From: a virus
Length of the DNA: 25,639 nucleotides
Reading direction: 5' to 3' (one strand)
Virus record (IMG/VR): IMGVR_UViG_3300010300_000094
Location: 1 to 25,639 of that record
A program made the translations under genes and the position numbers. The notes under the pieces are model-generated. The model searched no databases, was not told where the DNA came from, and worked only from the letters and a program-made list of their open reading frames with translations. Shown in pieces: positions 24,141 through 25,639 of the stretch; position 1 is the stretch's first letter, and every line of letters starts with the position of its first letter.

Positions 24141-25193
24141 ATGCTTGGTACATACGATTATCACGAAATTATTAGAAAAACCATTATTGCATTTGGTACA
24201 CTTTTTAATAATATAGAGATTAGACACAAAAAACAAGATGGCAGCAGTTATAGTGTCATCAAAGTTCCTATTGCGTATGGACCAGCAGAAAAGTTTTTAG
24301 CAAGAATTGAACAAAAGCAAGACTTGAGGAAAAGAGTCTCTATTGTCTTGCCACGACTCGCATTTGAAATAACAAATATACAATATGATGCGAAAAGAAA
24401 AGTTTCAACAATGCAAACTTTCAAAACCGTATCCACAGATGGATCAAAAATAGCGAAGAAAGTTTATATGCCAGTTCCATATAATGTTGGATTTAGATTA
24501 TCTTTGCTTGCACAATATAATGAAGATGCTTTGCAAGTAGTTGAGCAAATTCTTCCATTTTTCCAACCATCATTTAATTTGACAGTTGATTTAGTGAGTT
24601 CAATTGGAGAAAAAAGAGATATTCCCATAATTTTAGATTCTATAAATTTTGAAGACAATTATGATCAGGGTTATGAAGAGAAAAGAGTTATAGTTTATAA
24701 TTTAGATTTTACTGCTAAGACATTTCTCTTTGGTCCCATTGCTAATTCCACTGAAGGACTCATTAAAAAGGTACAAGTTGATTATCATACTACCATTGAC
24801 AAAAATACAGCAAGAAGGGAATTAAGATATACAGCAGAAGCAAGAGCAACTAAAGATTATAATAATGATGGAACATCTGTTATTCTTGAAGACATAGATG
24901 AAAAAATAACCTCCTTTAGGGTCGCAAATGTAGGTTCTTTGTCTGTTGAGTCTTACATTTATATAAATCAAGAAGAAATGCTAATCAAAAAAATTGATGG
25001 TGATAATATAACCGTTGTTAGAGGTATGGATACTTCAATAGCATCATCACATAAAAGTGGAGATGCTATTGACATTATTAATTCAATTGATGATGATTTA
25101 ATTGATATTGGAGATGACTTTGGTTTCAGTGAGTCTAGATTTGATTTTGGTGATGGAAGAGTTTATAGTCCAACTAAAGGAGTAGATGTATGA
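24141..25193 (+). CDS. gp15: Tail sheath stabiliser / tail completion protein gp15
   Basis: Homologue of T4 gp15, the hexameric tail terminator that caps sheath and tube and docks the tail to the neck. MLGTYDYHEIIRKTIIAFGT then LFNNIEIRH (1-29) matches T4 MFGYFYNSSFRRYATLMGDLFSNIQIKR. ALQVVEQILPFFQPSFN (130-146) matches T4 MFQIVEQILPYFQPHFN. GEKRDIPIILDSI (156-168) and EGLIKKVQVDYHT (205-217) match T4 FKRDIKIVLMSA and EGLIRTTYTDFHA. It has 350 residues against 272 in T4. Residues about 240-350 form an extension with an EII module (256-313) and a very acidic tail (SIDDDLIDIGDDFGFSE). A TCTAAATA late promoter box overlaps the end of gp14, 25 bases before this start. Confidence 0.95.
   Translation: MLGTYDYHEIIRKTIIAFGTLFNNIEIRHKKQDGSSYSVIKVPIAYGPAEKFLARIEQKQDLRKRVSIVLPRLAFEITNIQYDAKRKVSTMQTFKTVSTDGSKIAKKVYMPVPYNVGFRLSLLAQYNEDALQVVEQILPFFQPSFNLTVDLVSSIGEKRDIPIILDSINFEDNYDQGYEEKRVIVYNLDFTAKTFLFGPIANSTEGLIKKVQVDYHTTIDKNTARRELRYTAEARATKDYNNDGTSVILEDIDEKITSFRVANVGSLSVESYIYINQEEMLIKKIDGDNITVVRGMDTSIASSHKSGDAIDIINSIDDDLIDIGDDFGFSESRFDFGDGRVYSPTKGVDV
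25176..25182 (+). promoter_or_regulatory. Strong ribosome binding site for gp16
   Basis: AAAGGAG inside the last codons of gp15, 7 bases before the gp16 ATG. Most other starts here lack such a site, so gp16 appears able to be translated independently of gp15 despite the ATGA overlap. Confidence 0.7.
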
Positions 25194-25603
25194 GTGAAAC
25201 ATTTGATAAAATAAATCAATCCTTAGATGTAGAAGTCACTGCTAATGAAGTAGTGAAAGAAACTAAAAAGCAGTTAGCAGAGATCCAAAAGAAGAGTGAT
25301 TCGGTTACTGACTATGAGTATACACGAGGAAATCTTTATTCTTTGATCGAAAAGGGTCAAGAAGCAATTAATGGTATTCTTGAACTGGCAGAAGAAGGGC
25401 AACAACCAAGATCATATGAAGTTGTTGGACAATTGATCAAAAGTGTCGGTGATGTAACAGATAAGTTAATAGATCTTCAGCAGAAGATGAAAGATCTAAA
25501 TAAAGAAGAGAAGAACACTCCAACTACTGTTAATAATGCATTGTTTGTTGGATCAACCGCAGAACTACAAAAACTCCTAAAGCAAGGATTTAGCAAAGAA
25601 TGA
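25190..25603 (+). CDS. gp16: Small terminase subunit gp16
   Basis: Homologue of T4 gp16, which forms oligomeric rings, recognises DNA and stimulates the packaging ATPase/nuclease gp17. The product has 137 residues (T4 164) and is mostly helical. [20 protein letters not shown] (41-60) aligns with T4 [34 protein letters not shown] (73-86) aligns with T4 [28 protein letters not shown] (93-106) aligns with T4 [30 protein letters not shown] (115-130) aligns with T4 QNATVFMGSPTELMDEI. The start overlaps the gp15 stop (ATGA, 25190-25193) and is preceded by a strong AAAGGAG ribosome site at 25176-25182, the best in the window. The C-terminal stop likewise overlaps the next start. Confidence 0.94.
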   Translation: [137 protein letters not shown]

Positions 25604-25639
25604 AAACTTTCAAAAACTTTATGGAGGCGTCAACTTGCC
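25600..25639 (+). CDS. Start of a gene with capsid-targeting-like N-terminus (3'-partial)
   Basis: An ATG at 25600 overlaps the gp16 stop as ATGA and opens a frame that runs off the window (MKTFKNFMEASTC). AAGGA at 25584-25588 could serve as ribosome site. The first residues closely resemble the N-terminal capsid-targeting sequence of T4 internal proteins (MKTYQEFIAEA in IPIII), which the prohead protease gp21 removes after a hydrophobic-x-Glu motif; here F-M-E followed by A would be the equivalent. T4 gene 17 (large terminase) follows gp16 directly but does not begin this way. Either this is a separate inserted gene before gp17 or gp17 has an unusual N-terminus. Only 13 codons are visible. 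Confidence 0.6.
   Translation, partial: MKTFKNFMEASTC

Noticed and set aside
24951-24970. TATATAAATC-like late promoter inside gp15
   Set aside because: Imperfect box within the coding sequence of the EII module, about 230 bases from the next start; probably chance in AT-rich DNA.
1-25639. Photosynthesis or other host-derived metabolic genes, tRNAs, integrase, defence or anti-defence genes
   Set aside because: None of the translated products or gaps shows such a gene; the window is wholly virion assembly and packaging.

Overview
The window is a stretch of the late structural region of a T4-like (Straboviridae-type / cyano-T4) myovirus. Every gene lies on the + strand, the DNA is AT-rich, and genes abut or overlap by a few bases. 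Five products (baseplate wedge gp6 and gp8, neck gp13 and gp14, tail sheath stabiliser gp15) and the small terminase gp16 can be aligned by eye to their T4 counterparts over long stretches, and they occur in T4 order. The giant wedge protein, the DUF4815-type protein and the small cyanophage-type proteins between gp8 and gp13 are typical of marine T4-like phages (Prochlorococcus/Synechococcus phages, possibly SAR11 phages). The host cannot be fixed from this window: no photosynthesis or other host-like metabolic gene and no tRNA is visible.

Layout: 1-1857 gp6 (5' end cut off by the window); 1861-12141 a 3,426-residue gp7-like wedge protein; 12176-13741 gp8; 13746-20996 a 2,416-residue virion protein with a DUF4815-like N-terminus; 20989-21789 three small genes (coiled coil, BppU-like beta domain, fibre-motif miniprotein); 21823-22638 gp13; 22643-24112 an enlarged gp14; 24141-25193 gp15 with a C-terminal extension; 25190-25603 gp16; 25600-end the start of another gene whose first residues resemble the T4 capsid-targeting sequence. 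T4-type late promoter boxes (TATAAATA or close variants) sit 20-27 bases before the start codons of gp8, the BppU-like gene, gp13 and gp15. No gene-free stretch exceeds 40 bases.

How it works together: gp6, the gp7-like protein and gp8 should form the six baseplate wedges. The DUF4815 giant and the small proteins occupy the places of T4 genes 9-12 and wac, so they probably make the peripheral baseplate and fibre-attachment parts. gp13/gp14 complete the head neck, gp15 caps the sheath, and gp16 helps start DNA packaging.

The most interesting structure is at protein level. At least four short beta-rich modules recur in diverged form: eight copies of one inside the gp7-like protein, and others scattered over five separate genes (gp7-like, gp8, DUF4815 giant, gp14, gp15). 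These modules account for much of the growth of these proteins over their T4 equivalents. A degenerate YHYH domain is also embedded in the gp7-like protein. I see no defence, CRISPR, integration or metabolic system here.
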